Assembly: GCA_020975725.1 (NCBI GenBank)
Contig: QXJR01000015.1
Coordinates: 496,001 to 560,000 of the forward strand
Reading direction: 5' to 3'
DNA length: 64,000 bases
DNA from: Picocystis sp. L7
Taxonomy: Eukaryota; Chlorophyta; Picocystophyceae; Picocystales; Picocystaceae
The notes under the pieces are model-generated. The model was given only the letters and a program-made list of their open reading frames with translations. It was not told the origin of the DNA and ran no database searches. Positions 49,890-60,276 of the stretch are shown in pieces (the stretch's first letter is position 1; every line of letters begins with the position of its first letter). Made by a program: the position numbers and the translations under genes.

Positions 49890-52269
49890 ATGGCGCCTCG
49901 CAGGTGCGCCTACGAGGCGAAAGAACGAGTGCCCACCTCGTGATTCGAAGGCCACGAGCCGATGGAGGGATCGCAGGAAGGAAATGGACCCGACTGACGC
50001 GGGTGTTACGGCGTGCAAACGGACGTCGACAGGACCGACGACCTGCTGCACACGCTTGAAAGCCGCGAACGAGCGGGATGCAGCAGCACCGTGGTGGCTT
50101 CCAAGCAAGGGAAGAAACGCAGGAGGGTGGCTGGAGATGCGAAAAAGCTCCCAGATGCGGATGCTGGGCGCACCCTCGACAGCTGGGTCGAAGTGGAGTC
50201 TTTGAAACGTTGCGAAGCCAACTATTGCACGCTTGTCCCACCGCCAAGATCCACCATCGCCGCTGCCTTCTCTCACGACGGGACCTACCTCGCATCGACG
50301 CAGTATGTGACGTGCCCCAAAGGGAACGAGCGCGGAGCCTTCAACCGGAAGGATGAACGATGCTGACCCAACTGTTGCATTCAACACGCAGCGGCGACCA
50401 CACCGTCAAAGTCATCTGCTGTCGGACAGGTGAATGCATCAGGACCCTCACAGGACACAGGAGGACCCCGTGGGTGGTACGTGCGATCGTGTCAAACGCG
50501 CAATCGATGCATTAGGTCCCCTACGCGATCGAAGGGCGAATCATACTGACCAGGGCATGCTACGTGCGTCCATGAACTCGACCGAACGCAGGTCCGCTTC
50601 CATCCACAGAAATCGCACATCTTGGCGAGTGGATCCCTCGACCACGAAGTAAGGCTCTGGAACACCGAAACCAACGAGTGCACGAACGTATGGGACTTTG
50701 GACGACCCATCGCTTCTCTGGCCTTCCACGCGGCCGGTAACATCATAGCAGTGGCCTCAGGACACAGGTTGTACATGTGGGACTACCAGGCAGGGATGAA
50801 GGAGAACCCAAAGAAACCTGTGGTGGTACTTAGAACACGCAGGTCCCTGCGAGCAGTCCACTTTCACCCCCTTGGATTCGACATGTTGTTGACTGCCGAG
50901 GTACGTGACAAGCGAGAATTCTGAATTGCAACGATCGACGCAGGAAACTCGATGATCGGGGCTGACCTCTATACCCACCCGTGGCGCTGCATACCAGGTG
51001 AACGACCCCGAAGCTGCTCAGGAGAACCCACCCTCGCAGGCAAGCACCTTTCCGCGACCGCACCTAGACACAGAGAACGCGTGGAATGCCGCCTATGCTG
51101 CGGCAACTGCCGCCGCAGTTGCCGTTGCCGGTGGAGAGTCAGAGCAGTCCTCCGCCAACGTGCCTCTGCAGTTGCGAGAGCTTGTGCCAGAGGCTGGACA
51201 GGCACTGGCAACAGGGAGGCCTCTCCAAGGTCAGCTGGCCACGGCAGCAGAAATACAAGAGCACATTGCGAGGTACATAAGCGAAGTTCCCGTTCCCATG
51301 GAAACGGGAAATGCCAGCCGGGGGATCATGGAAGAGGGGTATTTTGCGGGAGGCGGGGACGTTGTGGGCGCAATTGGGGCAGCAGCGGCAGCAGCGGCAA
51401 CGGCAAGATGGCGTGGTCCTGAAGGAAGCACAGGCGAGGGTCCGGCTGCCAACCTGAACATCGTTCGTGAATTCTCGATGGGGGTTGCGCCCTTCCTTCC
51501 AGTCGCGGGTTGGGATCTCCCACGGGACATCTTGGAACAGATCGAGCAGCACGCACAATCGTCCACTGGCAGGGGTGCACCTGCAGCTGCCACGGCCGCC
51601 GCAGCGGCTGCAGCAGCCACAGCAGCGGCAGCGGCGGCAATCGTAGGTCAGGAGCAGCCATGCACAGTGAAGCTGAGGCTGTGGAAGTTTGATGCCAAGG
51701 ACCCTTACTCAGCCCTGGAGGCAGGCACGGAGAAGAGCTTGCGTCTGGTCATTCCCCACGCCGTGCTTTGTAGCGAGATGGGCGCGCACTTCTCTCCATG
51801 CGGTCGTTACCTGGCGTCTTGCGTGGTTTGTGCTCCTCCGGGGGACTATTTATGGAACGAAGGGACGGGCCAGGGAGCTTCCAGGCCGTTGGTGTACGAG
51901 CTGCGTGTATATTCTCTTCTAGACCGCAACTTTGGGGAGGTGTTGGCTTCTCGTGTGGTGCGGGCAGCACACTGCCTCACCTCGATCCAGTTCTCCCCCA
52001 CCTCGGAGCATTTGCTTTTGGCGTACGGTCGTCGTCACATCTCCTTGCTACGTAGCTTGGTGGCGGACGGGGGTCGCATCACACCGGTGCACACCATCTT
52101 GGAGGTATACTCGGTCCAGGACATGTCTTTGATCCGCGTCCTACCGAGCGCGGAGGACGAGGTGAACGTGGCGTGTTTCCATCCTCATGCCGGCGGTGGT
52201 CTGGTGTATGGCACCAAGGAAGGACGTTTGCGCATCCTCCAACCGGACGGGCGTTCCTCCTTCTCTTGA
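49890..52269 (+). CDS. AMBRA1-like split WD40 protein (five exons)
   Basis: Exons 49890-49903, 50033-50302, 50392-50476, 50592-50900 and 50998-52269, 649 residues. The N-terminal half matches AMBRA1: FSHDGTYLASTHGDHTVKVI, CIRTLTGHRRTPWVVRFHPQ, ILASGSLDHEVRLWNTETNE, PIASLAFHAAGNIIAVASGH, AVHFHPLGFDMLLTAE. A linker of about 200 residues rich in Ala (AAATAAAAAAAATAAAAAA) is followed by more blades (VKLRLWKFDAKDPYSALE, FSPCGRYLASCVVC, VACFHPHAGGGLVYGTKEGR), as in AMBRA1 where N- and C-terminal WD40 parts close one propeller. AMBRA1 is a CUL4-DDB1 receptor acting on D-type cyclins and autophagy. The first exon is 14 bp. Introns are 89-129 bp, with CTGAC visible before at least four acceptors. Half the length of human AMBRA1. 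Confidence 0.88.
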
Positions 52270-52640
52270 ACCTGCCTTGCGGCGGGTCTACCCCAACGGT
52301 GTAAACCGCATGCTTCAGCGTGCATGGATCCCTTCGATTTCCTCTCGCTGCCTTTCAAGCTCTTCTTCTCCAACCGCCGGGAGGGTCGTTTCATGTGCTG
52401 TCATGGGAAAAGGAAGGCACCACCACCTGTCTACGTGGAACTCCTCCTTTCCACCTCTCCATCTTCACCCCCCCCACGTGCACGTCCCATCCTACCTTGC
52501 TTCCTGGTTCCCATCCTTATGCCATACCATCCTTGTGCCATCCATTCGTTTCCAGGTTGTTCCTGGTTGGGTTGCAAAGCTCAAGCCAAGGTCGAAGGTG
52601 GGAGGAGGCAGGGGATCCAGTCCCGTCCACGTGGATCGCG
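52270..52640. other. Spacer between AMBRA1-like and NIP30-like genes
   Basis: Two genes in the same direction. The first half is 3' sequence of the AMBRA1-like gene, the rest promoter of the next; no motif cluster noticed. Confidence 0.3.
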
Positions 52641-53334
52641 ATGGCGAAGGAGCGCGACGCGTCCGCGGTGTTTCGAAGCGGCGCCGATGGATCCGAGCGG
52701 TTCGTGGCTTCGCAGGAGGTGCGTTCCACGCGTCCGAGGAGGCGCACGTGCGTCCGATCGGGATTCGGACGGAGGCTGACGCGTCTTCGGATGGGATGGG
52801 AAGGCGCAGGTGGCCGACGGTTCGACGGCGCACGCGGACACCAGCGTCGCAGACGCGCGTCCGTTGGCGGAATGGCTCCGTCTTCGTCGCGAGGAGGAGG
52901 AGGAGGCGCACCAGCGACGCCTCCAGGCCATGCATCAAGGCGCCGTGCGTCCTTTGGACGTGGACGAGGCGGCGTTCCTGTCGACGTGGGAGGACGAGCG
53001 TCGTCGTGCGCGTCGCTTGGCCCAGCAGCAGGAGCAGCAGGAGCTGAGATCCTACCGCATGGAACGCGTCCAAGCACCTCCTTCCCCTCCTCGTGCTTCC
53101 ACGCTCGTGTCCGCACGTGCGGCGGTCCCGACGCACGAGCGAAGGCGTCGACACGTGGCCGTCCAGGCGGTGCAGGTGCGTCCCAAATCCAGGGTCGAAT
53201 CGCACGCGCCATCCCTCGTCCAGTATCCCTCCAGCGAAGAAGAAGAAGGAGAAGAAGGAGAAGACGAACAGCAAGAGCGCATCGACGTCGTGCGTCTTCA
53301 CCATCCACCTTCCGACGGGAACCAAGTGGGATGA
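52641..53334 (+). CDS. NIP30/FAM192A-like protein (two exons)
   Basis: Exons 52641-52718 and 52810-53334, 200 residues. The NIP30 domain pattern is clear: SERFVASQE at the start, RPLAEWLRLRREEEEEAHQR, a long charged helix, then VDEAAFLSTWEDERRRARRL (the Leu-Asp-Glu-Asp-Glu-x-x-Phe-Leu element of the family) and QQEQQELRSYR. The C-terminal third is disordered with an acidic run EEEEGEEGEDEQQE. Human FAM192A/PIP30 binds the PA28-gamma proteasome activator. Intron 91 bp with CTGAC. The acidic tail before the stop resembles the PA28-binding tail of PIP30, but that is inference. Confidence 0.82.
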
Positions 53335-53354
53335 TGGAAGCACATGGGACCCCA

Positions 53355-53440
53355 TCCCTTCCTCGTCCCTTCCTCGTCCCATCCCATCGCGAATGGCGAA
53401 TGGCGAATGGCGAATGGGATCCACCTTGTCCTTCTCCAGA
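53355..53440. repeat. Short direct repeats: TCCTCGTCCC and GCGAATGG
   Basis: Immediately after the NIP30-like stop, CCTTCCTCGTCCC occurs twice (about 53358-53380) and GCGAATGG occurs four times in tandem at 8-bp spacing or close to it (about 53388-53420). Looks like replication-slippage microrepeats. Confidence 0.7.
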
Positions 53441-53723
53441 GCACCCATCGACGAAGGGAACCCGAATTGGAACCGAGGTCCGACCTCGACGTTGGGGTTT
53501 CTCCATGTCGAACTCGATCCGCTTGGATTTCCATGGCGGAATGGACGCGAAGATGGAGGGACCGCGACGATGCAAGACGTGGACGAGCACGTGATTCGTC
53601 GCATCGAGGACGTGGGCGAGGAACCGAGCGACACGCGGCCTTGGTCCACAGATGCACGTGGGACCGACGGTGGAAGGGTCGCCATTCCACCACCAGGCGG
53701 TCCGACGCGCGTGTGCGACGGCC

Positions 53724-54770
53724 ATGGCGGAAGCCGCCCACCTCGTGGCGCAGTACTTGAAGGAAGAAGGATGCATGCAAGCGCTGGAAGCCTTCCGAAA
53801 GGAAAGGAAGCTCGCACGTGGCGATGCGGTGCGTCCTCGAAGGGGAAAAACCGGCGCGACGTGGCGCGACTACGAACGCGCGACTGACCTTTCCCGTACG
53901 AAAGGAAGCGCCCATGAAGCGACTTCAAGACGTCTTGGACGAGTACGTGGTGCTCAAAGAACAGGTGCGACGCGCGAGAAGGAAAAAGAAGGGAAAAAGA
54001 AGGGAAAAAGGGAATGCTGACGGGAAAATGCGCGCGTGTGGGCTCGATCGAACGCGCAGGAGATGAAGCGGAGGAAGATGCGGGACAAGGACGTCCTCGT
54101 GGATCGGATGTACGAGGTGCTGGAACGCGCCACCGCCGAAGCAGAAGCAGAAGGAGAAGGAAGGACGAGGCGTGGGACGGACGCGTCGGGCATGACGGCG
54201 TCGCACCCGTGGACGGATGGATCCTTGCCACCGCGCTCGCCGGGCAATCGGAGGAAGCTGCATCCGAAGAAGCGTCGCATGGCCAAGGAAGAGTGGGACA
54301 AGGAGAAATGGGAAGAAGAAGTCCTGCTGCAGATCGCCGCACCGCTCTGCCAACGCATCAACCAAGTGGCAGAGACCAGTGATGCACCGGTGGAACATGC
54401 CTGGGAAGGACCGCCCATCGATGTAGACGAGCTCCTGGCCACCTTCGAAGCCGATCCGAAGATCACCCATGCGCTGGAAAGGATGGCGTACACCTCCGCC
54501 ATGCCCGACGCACAAGGGCAGGCACACGGGCCATCGCCCAACGCGACGTCCATGTGGACGTCCTCCAAGGTCACGATGGATCCCCGAGACCCGCACCACG
54601 AGGAAAGCACACCGGGTAGAGGTAGAGAAGACGACCAGCAGGAACCATTGCGACGGGAAGAGGGATCCGATCGTGGCGAAGCTCGTAGGAGAGGGACGAG
54701 GAAGAGCCTCCTGCAAGAGTTGGAAGAGAGCGAAGTGGAAGCCCTCCTGTCCGGCCTGCACTACACCTGA
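53724..54770 (+). CDS. LisH-motif protein (three exons), unassigned
   Basis: Exons 53724-53828, 53905-53964 and 54060-54770, 291 residues. The N-terminus AEAAHLVAQYLKEEGCMQAL plus EAFRKER is a LisH dimerisation motif. Exon 2 encodes RLQDVLDEYVVLKEQ, exon 3 a charged coil (EMKRRKMRDKDVLVDRMYEV), a basic patch (GNRRKLHPKKRRMAKEEW) and a C-terminal helix ESEVEALLSGLHYT. LisH occurs in scaffolds of ubiquitin ligases and centrosomal proteins; I do not recognise this member. Introns of 76 and 95 bp both have CTGAC before the acceptor. A frame upstream (MQDVDEHVIRRIEDVGEEPS, 53571 onward) might be an earlier exon. Confidence 0.7.
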
Positions 54771-55984
54771 TGACCTTGCCAACGAACCCCTCCTTCTGCG
54801 GACGGGAAGGGCGGTCCGCATGAGCACTCAAGCGTGCGATCCTGCGTGCATGGCGACGTGGAGTTGCTGGACCTGTGAGTTGTGCTTGGCACGATCCGTG
54901 TGACACGGCCGCCGTACGGTCCAACGTTTCGCATGGTACCTGGTTTCCTGGTATTTCTTTCCAGTTTTACGACCCGCCCGCGCGTGATTTCGGATGCATC
55001 CAGAAACGGCAACGTCCGTCTTGGCTTCACGTGCGTTTCACTGCCTATGTTTGTTTTCTTCGGATCCTATTCCGATCCTGCGTGCGTGGGCATGTGTGTG
55101 TGTCCGGGGGGGGGTGGGGTCATGAACCATCCCCGTGCGATGGCACGTCCGTTCCTGGGTCCTTCACGGGACCCTTCCGTTCCCATTCCACGTGCTGGCA
55201 CGTGTCTGGGATCCACCTGCGCCTCTCGTCCATCTCCCACTATGGTTCCAACGGGCACATGTCTTCATGTGTGGTGTGGTGGATTCCTTGGTTTGGACCT
55301 CGCATCGACCCTGGCCTTGGGGTCCTTCCCTTCCCTTCCCCGGGAGAAGATTCTCCCTCGTGTCCGGGTCTGAGCGAGCGAGGGTGAAGGGGGACAGTAG
55401 GAGGGTTCCGATTGGGAGAAGGATGGAATCCCTCCTTTCGTGGACACGAGGTGAACCGATCCCATCTCCTTAAGGAACCGGAGCGGGGTTCCTGACCGTT
55501 TCCCTTCCTTGAAAGGGGAACCCCATCGGGACGGTCGAAAGGGTCAGAAACGGGGAAAGGGTGGATCCACTTCCTTTGGATTGGGTCCTTCGGGTCCTTT
55601 GGGAGGGTGGAGGGGACACGTGGGGGGGAAACGGATCGACCCCCCTTCGCCTCCCCCATCGGACGACCTCCGCCCCATCCCCGCAGAGGAACCCCCCTCG
55701 GAACCCCTCCCGTCCTCGTCGCTTCCCTTCCGCACGGCGGGGGGGAGGGGGGAGGGGGGGGGACGGGGTTCCTCCCCGTCCATCGGTCTCCTTCCCCCCC
55801 TCCCACCGGCGATCCCCGCCCCCTCCTCCCCCTCCTTCCTCCATCCCCCGCAGAGGAGGCGGTCCGATCCGTCCCTATCCAGGAATCCCCTGTGGGTGAG
55901 GGCGAGGCGAAGGGAAGGGCTCAGAGACGAAGTTGTGGTGACGAGGACGAGTGCGCACCACCCACCCGAACGAAAGAAAGAGGC
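54771..55984. other. 1.2-kb spacer before FNR
   Basis: 54840-55060 contains a GTGAGT donor-like site and a pyrimidine-rich acceptor (TTTCTTTCCAG near 54963) that could be a small spliced transcript, but no protein is recognised. From 55100 to 55900 the sequence is dominated by G and C runs (up to nine G) and CCTTTCG-type repeats; this is the most homopolymer-rich promoter in the window. Confidence 0.35.
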
Positions 55985-57168
55985 ATGGCGAGCGCACAGA
56001 AACACGCGTGCGTGAGTGCAGGAAGGATCCAGGAGGTCCAGAGACCCGCCAGGGTGCAGGTGAGGAAAAACGGATCCATGAGAGACGAGGGATGGGATAG
56101 GAGACACGAACGTGGGACTGACGGCGGACGTCGCCACCGCACGATGCGAAGGTCAAAGCCAGCTTTCCCAGGCTCGCCGTGCCCGCAGTGGCCAGGAGGG
56201 CCGTGGTCACTCGAGCCGCCAGCGCCACCTCCTACACCGAACCGGCCAAAGAAGCGCCTACGTCGCTCGAGGACCTGGAACTGCCCTTGAACACCTTCTC
56301 CCCCAAGAAACCCTTCAAGGCGAAGATCAAGTCCGTGGAACGCATCGTCGGACCCAAGGCCACCGGAGAAACCTGCCACATCGTCATTGAAACCGAAGGA
56401 CAGATCCCCTTCTGGGAAGGACAATCCTACGGGGTCATCCCACCCGGGAGCAAGGTCAACTCCAAAGGCAAGGAAGTGCCGCACGGTACGAGGCTCTATT
56501 CCATCGCCTCCACCCGATACGGAGACTTCTACGATGGAAACACCGCCTCCCTGTGCGTGAGACGTGCCACCTACTGGGACCCGGAGAAAAAGGCCGAGGA
56601 TCCCGCCAAGAAAGGCCTCTGCTCCAACTTCCTCTGCGATGCCACCCCGGGGACCGAAATCACCATGACTGGACCTACAGGGAAGGTTATGCTGCTGCCA
56701 GAAGATCCCAATGCCGCCGTCATCATGGTGGCCACCGGGACGGGCATCGCGCCCTACCGCGGGTTCTGGCGCCGCATGTTCTTCGAAAGGCCAGACAACT
56801 ACAAGTTCACCGGCTTGGCCTGGTTGTTCATGGGCGTGGCCAACAGCGATGCCAAGCTCTACGACGACGAGATCCAGTGGTGCCAGAAGAACTTTCCCGA
56901 TCAGTTCCGCTGCGACTACGCCCTCTCTCGCGAGCAGAACAATAAAAGCGGTGGAAAGATGTACATTCAGGACCGCGTAGAGGAGTACGCCGACGAGATT
57001 TTTGATCTGCTGAACAGCGGCGCCCACATGTACTTCTGCGGTCTGAAGGGCATGATGCCAGGAATCTTGGAGATGCTCGAGCGCGTCGCCAAGGAAAAGA
57101 ACATGGACTGGGAGGAGTTCCAGGAGAAGCTGAAGAAAAACGGCCAGTGGCACGTTGAGGTATACTGA
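55985..57168 (+). CDS. Ferredoxin-NADP reductase, plastid (two exons)
   Basis: Exons 55985-56059 and 56152-57168, 363 residues. A transit peptide of about 50 residues ([16 protein letters not shown] ... [10 protein letters not shown]) straddles the intron (92 bp, CTGAC). The mature enzyme shows the FAD site [16 protein letters not shown] and GLCSNFLCD, the NADP site [28 protein letters not shown] and [11 protein letters not shown], and the C-terminal tyrosine in WHVEVY that stacks on the flavin. It passes electrons from reduced ferredoxin to NADP+ at the thylakoid; the sequence is of the photosynthetic green type. Converges on the next gene with 133 bp between stops. Confidence 0.97.
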
Positions 57169-57301
57169 GCTGGATGGCCGGAAATGTCCAAACAGTCTGC
57201 ACGAACAAGCGCAAACATCTATGACGATAAAATTTTAATGGAGGTTTATGCAACAGGCGTACAGCAGCCATGTCTTTTATTCCAGAGTGATGCAGCCGGT
57301 G

Positions 57302-58567
57302 TCATCCCCTCACAGCCAGCTCCCCCGTGCTGCCTCCAACGGCGATGGTGGTGTCATCATCGCTGATGCAGACGCAAGTCACCGCCGATTCGAGCACCTG
57401 TGCCACTTGAATGTGATTTTCCGTGCAGCTCGGACCTTGCATGACCGCAGCGATGTCCCAGCATACCACGCTCCCATCCTCCGTGCCGGAGATGACCAGG
57501 CGTCCGTTGCTGGAGATGGCCGGTTCGGCCGGTTTGGGCGTGGGGCGTGGCCTGTTCATGTGAATTGCATCCCAGAAGGATGCCCAGTTGAGTGTGCAGA
57601 TGCCTTGTCCATCGCAGGTCCACAGCTTGTGCGTGTAATCGTAGGCGGATGTGAGGATGTGCAGCCCGTTCGGAAGCGGTTTGGCAGAGAAGGGGATGGC
57701 TGTGTGTCCCACGAAGTTCTCCGTAAAGTGCCCATGACTAGGACTGTATACGCGTTTCAGGGGGATGGATGGGCCGGAAGGATAGGTAAGCCATGGTTCG
57801 TCTCGTCTGCTCACCCCGTTGCATGGGTTCGTGCAAGATGCCCCGTCCTCCCGTTGTCCTTCGCCTGGAACGTTCCCGTAGGAGCAGAGCTCGACACGTC
57901 CAATTGGATGTGCCATCTTGAGCCGTCTTATGTCCCACAGTTTGACACCTTTCCTCCCTGCCGTGTACACGACGTGTGGATCCGTCAGGTCGAATTTGAC
58001 GCTCCAGCAGGCGTCTCCAGTGTCGACCTCTCCCACTGCCGTGGGACTGCTCCTCGTCCACAGCTTCACGCTCCTGTCGATGGAGGAAGAGGCCACCAGT
58101 CCTCCCTCTCGAGCCACGTCGCAGTCCAGCACGTACGACTCGTGTCCTTCGAAGCATTGCACGTCTTGGATGCCTTGCTCGAGGTCCCACACGCGCAAGC
58201 AACGATCGTCTCCACCGGTGTAGGCCGTTTCGTCTCGCACCACGAGGCAGTTGACGCACTTGGATTCGTGGCATTTGGCCAGGCTAGCTCGCTTGTCGAG
58301 TTTGTTTTTCCTGTTTCCTGGTCTGACGTGCCACATGGACAGGTCTCCCAGATCGTCTACGCTCACCAATGCATGTCTTCCCGCCACGAAGCACACCTCC
58401 TGCACCGAACCTGCGTGGGCCAGCCGCCTCGCCACCCGCGTTTCTTCGCACCGTTCGGCCGCAGCATGCAGCAGAAGGCCGTGCTCCACCTTGGGAAGGC
58501 AACCGCCGAACTGCAGATCCCCTCCAGGCGACGTGCGACATCGCCAACGGCCGCGATCCATCGCCAT
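57302..58567 (-). CDS. WD40-repeat protein, unassigned
   Basis: 421 residues from the ATG at 58567, no intron seen. Blades: AGSVQEVCFVAGRHALVSVD, NCLVVRDETAYTGGDDRCLR VWDLE, DCDVAREGGLVASSSIDRSV KLW, VKFDLTDPHVVYTAGRKGVK LWD, LHILTSAYDYTHKLW, AISSNGRLVISGTEDGSVVC W, and a last blade CVCISDDDTTIAVGGSTGEL. A seven-blade propeller is likely. No extra domain allows a subfamily call. A longer frame extends to 58939 but lacks support, while a GGTTAATTTCGAGA element 60 bp upstream of 58567 fits a promoter there. Confidence 0.8.
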   Translation of the reverse strand: MAMDRGRWRCRTSPGGDLQFGGCLPKVEHGLLLHAAAERCEETRVARRLAHAGSVQEVCFVAGRHALVSVDDLGDLSMWHVRPGNRKNKLDKRASLAKCHESKCVNCLVVRDETAYTGGDDRCLRVWDLEQGIQDVQCFEGHESYVLDCDVAREGGLVASSSIDRSVKLWTRSSPTAVGEVDTGDACWSVKFDLTDPHVVYTAGRKGVKLWDIRRLKMAHPIGRVELCSYGNVPGEGQREDGASCTNPCNGVSRRDEPWLTYPSGPSIPLKRVYSPSHGHFTENFVGHTAIPFSAKPLPNGLHILTSAYDYTHKLWTCDGQGICTLNWASFWDAIHMNRPRPTPKPAEPAISSNGRLVISGTEDGSVVCWDIAAVMQGPSCTENHIQVAQVLESAVTCVCISDDDTTIAVGGSTGELAVRG

Positions 58568-60276
58568 GTTCCGACGATTTCCGTTCCTGTCGATCGACCA
58601 CGAACAGACGCATCGCTTAACTCCGAGGTTAATTTCGAGAGGGATGTTGGGGGAAGACGTCCCCACCACCCAGACCGACGGATCCGACCCGGAGACGAGC
58701 GTGGGAGCGAAAAAGTGCGACGGAAAGAGGGCGGCGAGGGAGGTCCAGGCAAGTCGTGGCGAAACATCGCCATGAAGGAGGAAAAACAAGGCTGAATTCC
58801 GTGCGCTCGGGCTCCCGTGTCTGTCGAGGGACGTTCGACGTGGAAACCGGGTGCCGAAGCCACGATGGGAAACTGGACTGTGCAAAATCATCGCTTCCAA
58901 AGCCACATGCCTTGTTTCGAATCCTTGAACAGCGCCCACCGATGCCCGAATGCCTCTACCTGGGTTTGTTCGGGGGTGGGGTGCACGTATTTTCCGTTTC
59001 CCATCTCTCCTTCGCCCTCACCGTGTGGATCCTCCTAGCTTGAGGAAAGGTATTGCAAGGACGAGAGGTGACAGACATCCACACGAAAGAGCCAAGCATC
59101 GAATGACGCCTTTGCCGTAAAAAGGACACGTTGGGTCGAGATTGACCACGAATAAATGGTTTTGCTTCTTGGATTGTGTCCTTCCCCCGGGTCTCACCCA
59201 TCCGTAACTAGGAATAAACAACGCACGTCGAAAAGGGTTGCGGCGCGACGAACGTGTTTGTTGTCAGCCCAAAACGAAGTTTTCATAGCCGTGGGAACCA
59301 ACACGAAGTATGGCACGACGGTATTCCCTCGAAAGCGCAAGCGTTATCTTTCCGTTTTTGTTACCATGGTCCGACAAATGAGCCGAGTTCGAAACGCCCC
59401 AACTATTCTCAGAGCCAATGCCACAAGCATTGCGGGAGCGCCCCCTTGTAGCCTTTCCCTTCTTCTTTTTGTCATGTGTAGGACCGCTCCATTGCATTGC
59501 GCGTTCTTTGCGTAACGCAAGGAAAGCCCCGCGCTTCCAACGTACATGATGTGGGTGGTGGCACCGGATGCAATTGTCAAGTGCACCAAGACAAGGTCCG
59601 CGACTTGGCGCACCCTTCCGCGCATTTTTGTGTTAGCACCTTTGGCGGCGCTACTAGGCACAGACTCGCTTCGTATATTGGCACGTGGATTGGGTCATGA
59701 TGGAGGTTAAGAATGGCTGGGGCGTCCACATGGAACACGTGGATCTTTGGTATGCCTTCTCGGGTATGGTTTCGCACGCACGACCGGACCCCCTTTCCGG
59801 ACGTGATGGGTTGCCCTTCCCATCGCGCGCCCTCGGATGAGAAGGATTCACTCCTCGGTCTATCTCCAGGCACGCGTTGTACGCACGCTCCAAGGAACCT
59901 CCTCCACGCGTGGCGTGCACCGTTTTCGCGACCTTCCTCGGGAGCTCTCCATGCCGCGCTGTGTCCTTTCCCCCCCCCCTCGATCCCGAACGGAACGTCC
60001 ATGGACCGCGATCCTTACGGTCCATATACGGTCTTTCGGCGGTCCCCCCCCCACGTGCCCCAGGGTGGCACCTCGTTCGGGGCTCGTCCCTCGACCTTCG
60101 GTGGCCTTCCGTCTGGGGTACCACCCCTGTTAACCTCGTTTTCCCTTCCCTCGAATGCTGTCGATGGCTTCGGTTCATGCAGGGGTTAACCCAGGGTCTT
60201 GGCCAGCGTCGGTTTCCACACGTTCATTGGCACGATTCCCAATCCGTCGATCGTGGGCGCGGGAATCGCAGACGCG
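58568..60276. other. 1.7-kb spacer with AT-richer block
   Basis: 58568-58800 is GC-rich promoter of the WD40 gene, with CTTAACTCCGAGGTTAATTT near 58616. About 58900-59720 is AT-richer, with no domain found; it resembles in texture the block at 31.9-33.8 kb. 59830-60200 is promoter-like: GTCCATGGAC palindrome at 59997-60006, ACGGTCCATATACGGTC just after, GTTAACCTCG near 60128 and GGTTAACCC near 60183, before BFR1. No gene supported. Confidence 0.4.

Noticed and set aside
52492-54342. 616-codon minus-strand open frame
   Set aside because: Antisense to the NIP30-like and LisH exons, crosses their introns, low-complexity Arg/Ser/Pro product.
55921-57153. 410-codon minus-strand open frame opposite FNR
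   Set aside because: Antisense of a clear FNR; Val/Gly/Leu-rich by codon symmetry.
57248-58795. 515-codon plus-strand open frame opposite the WD40 gene
   Set aside because: The minus strand shows clear WD40 blades; the plus-strand product is His/Arg/Ser-rich and featureless.
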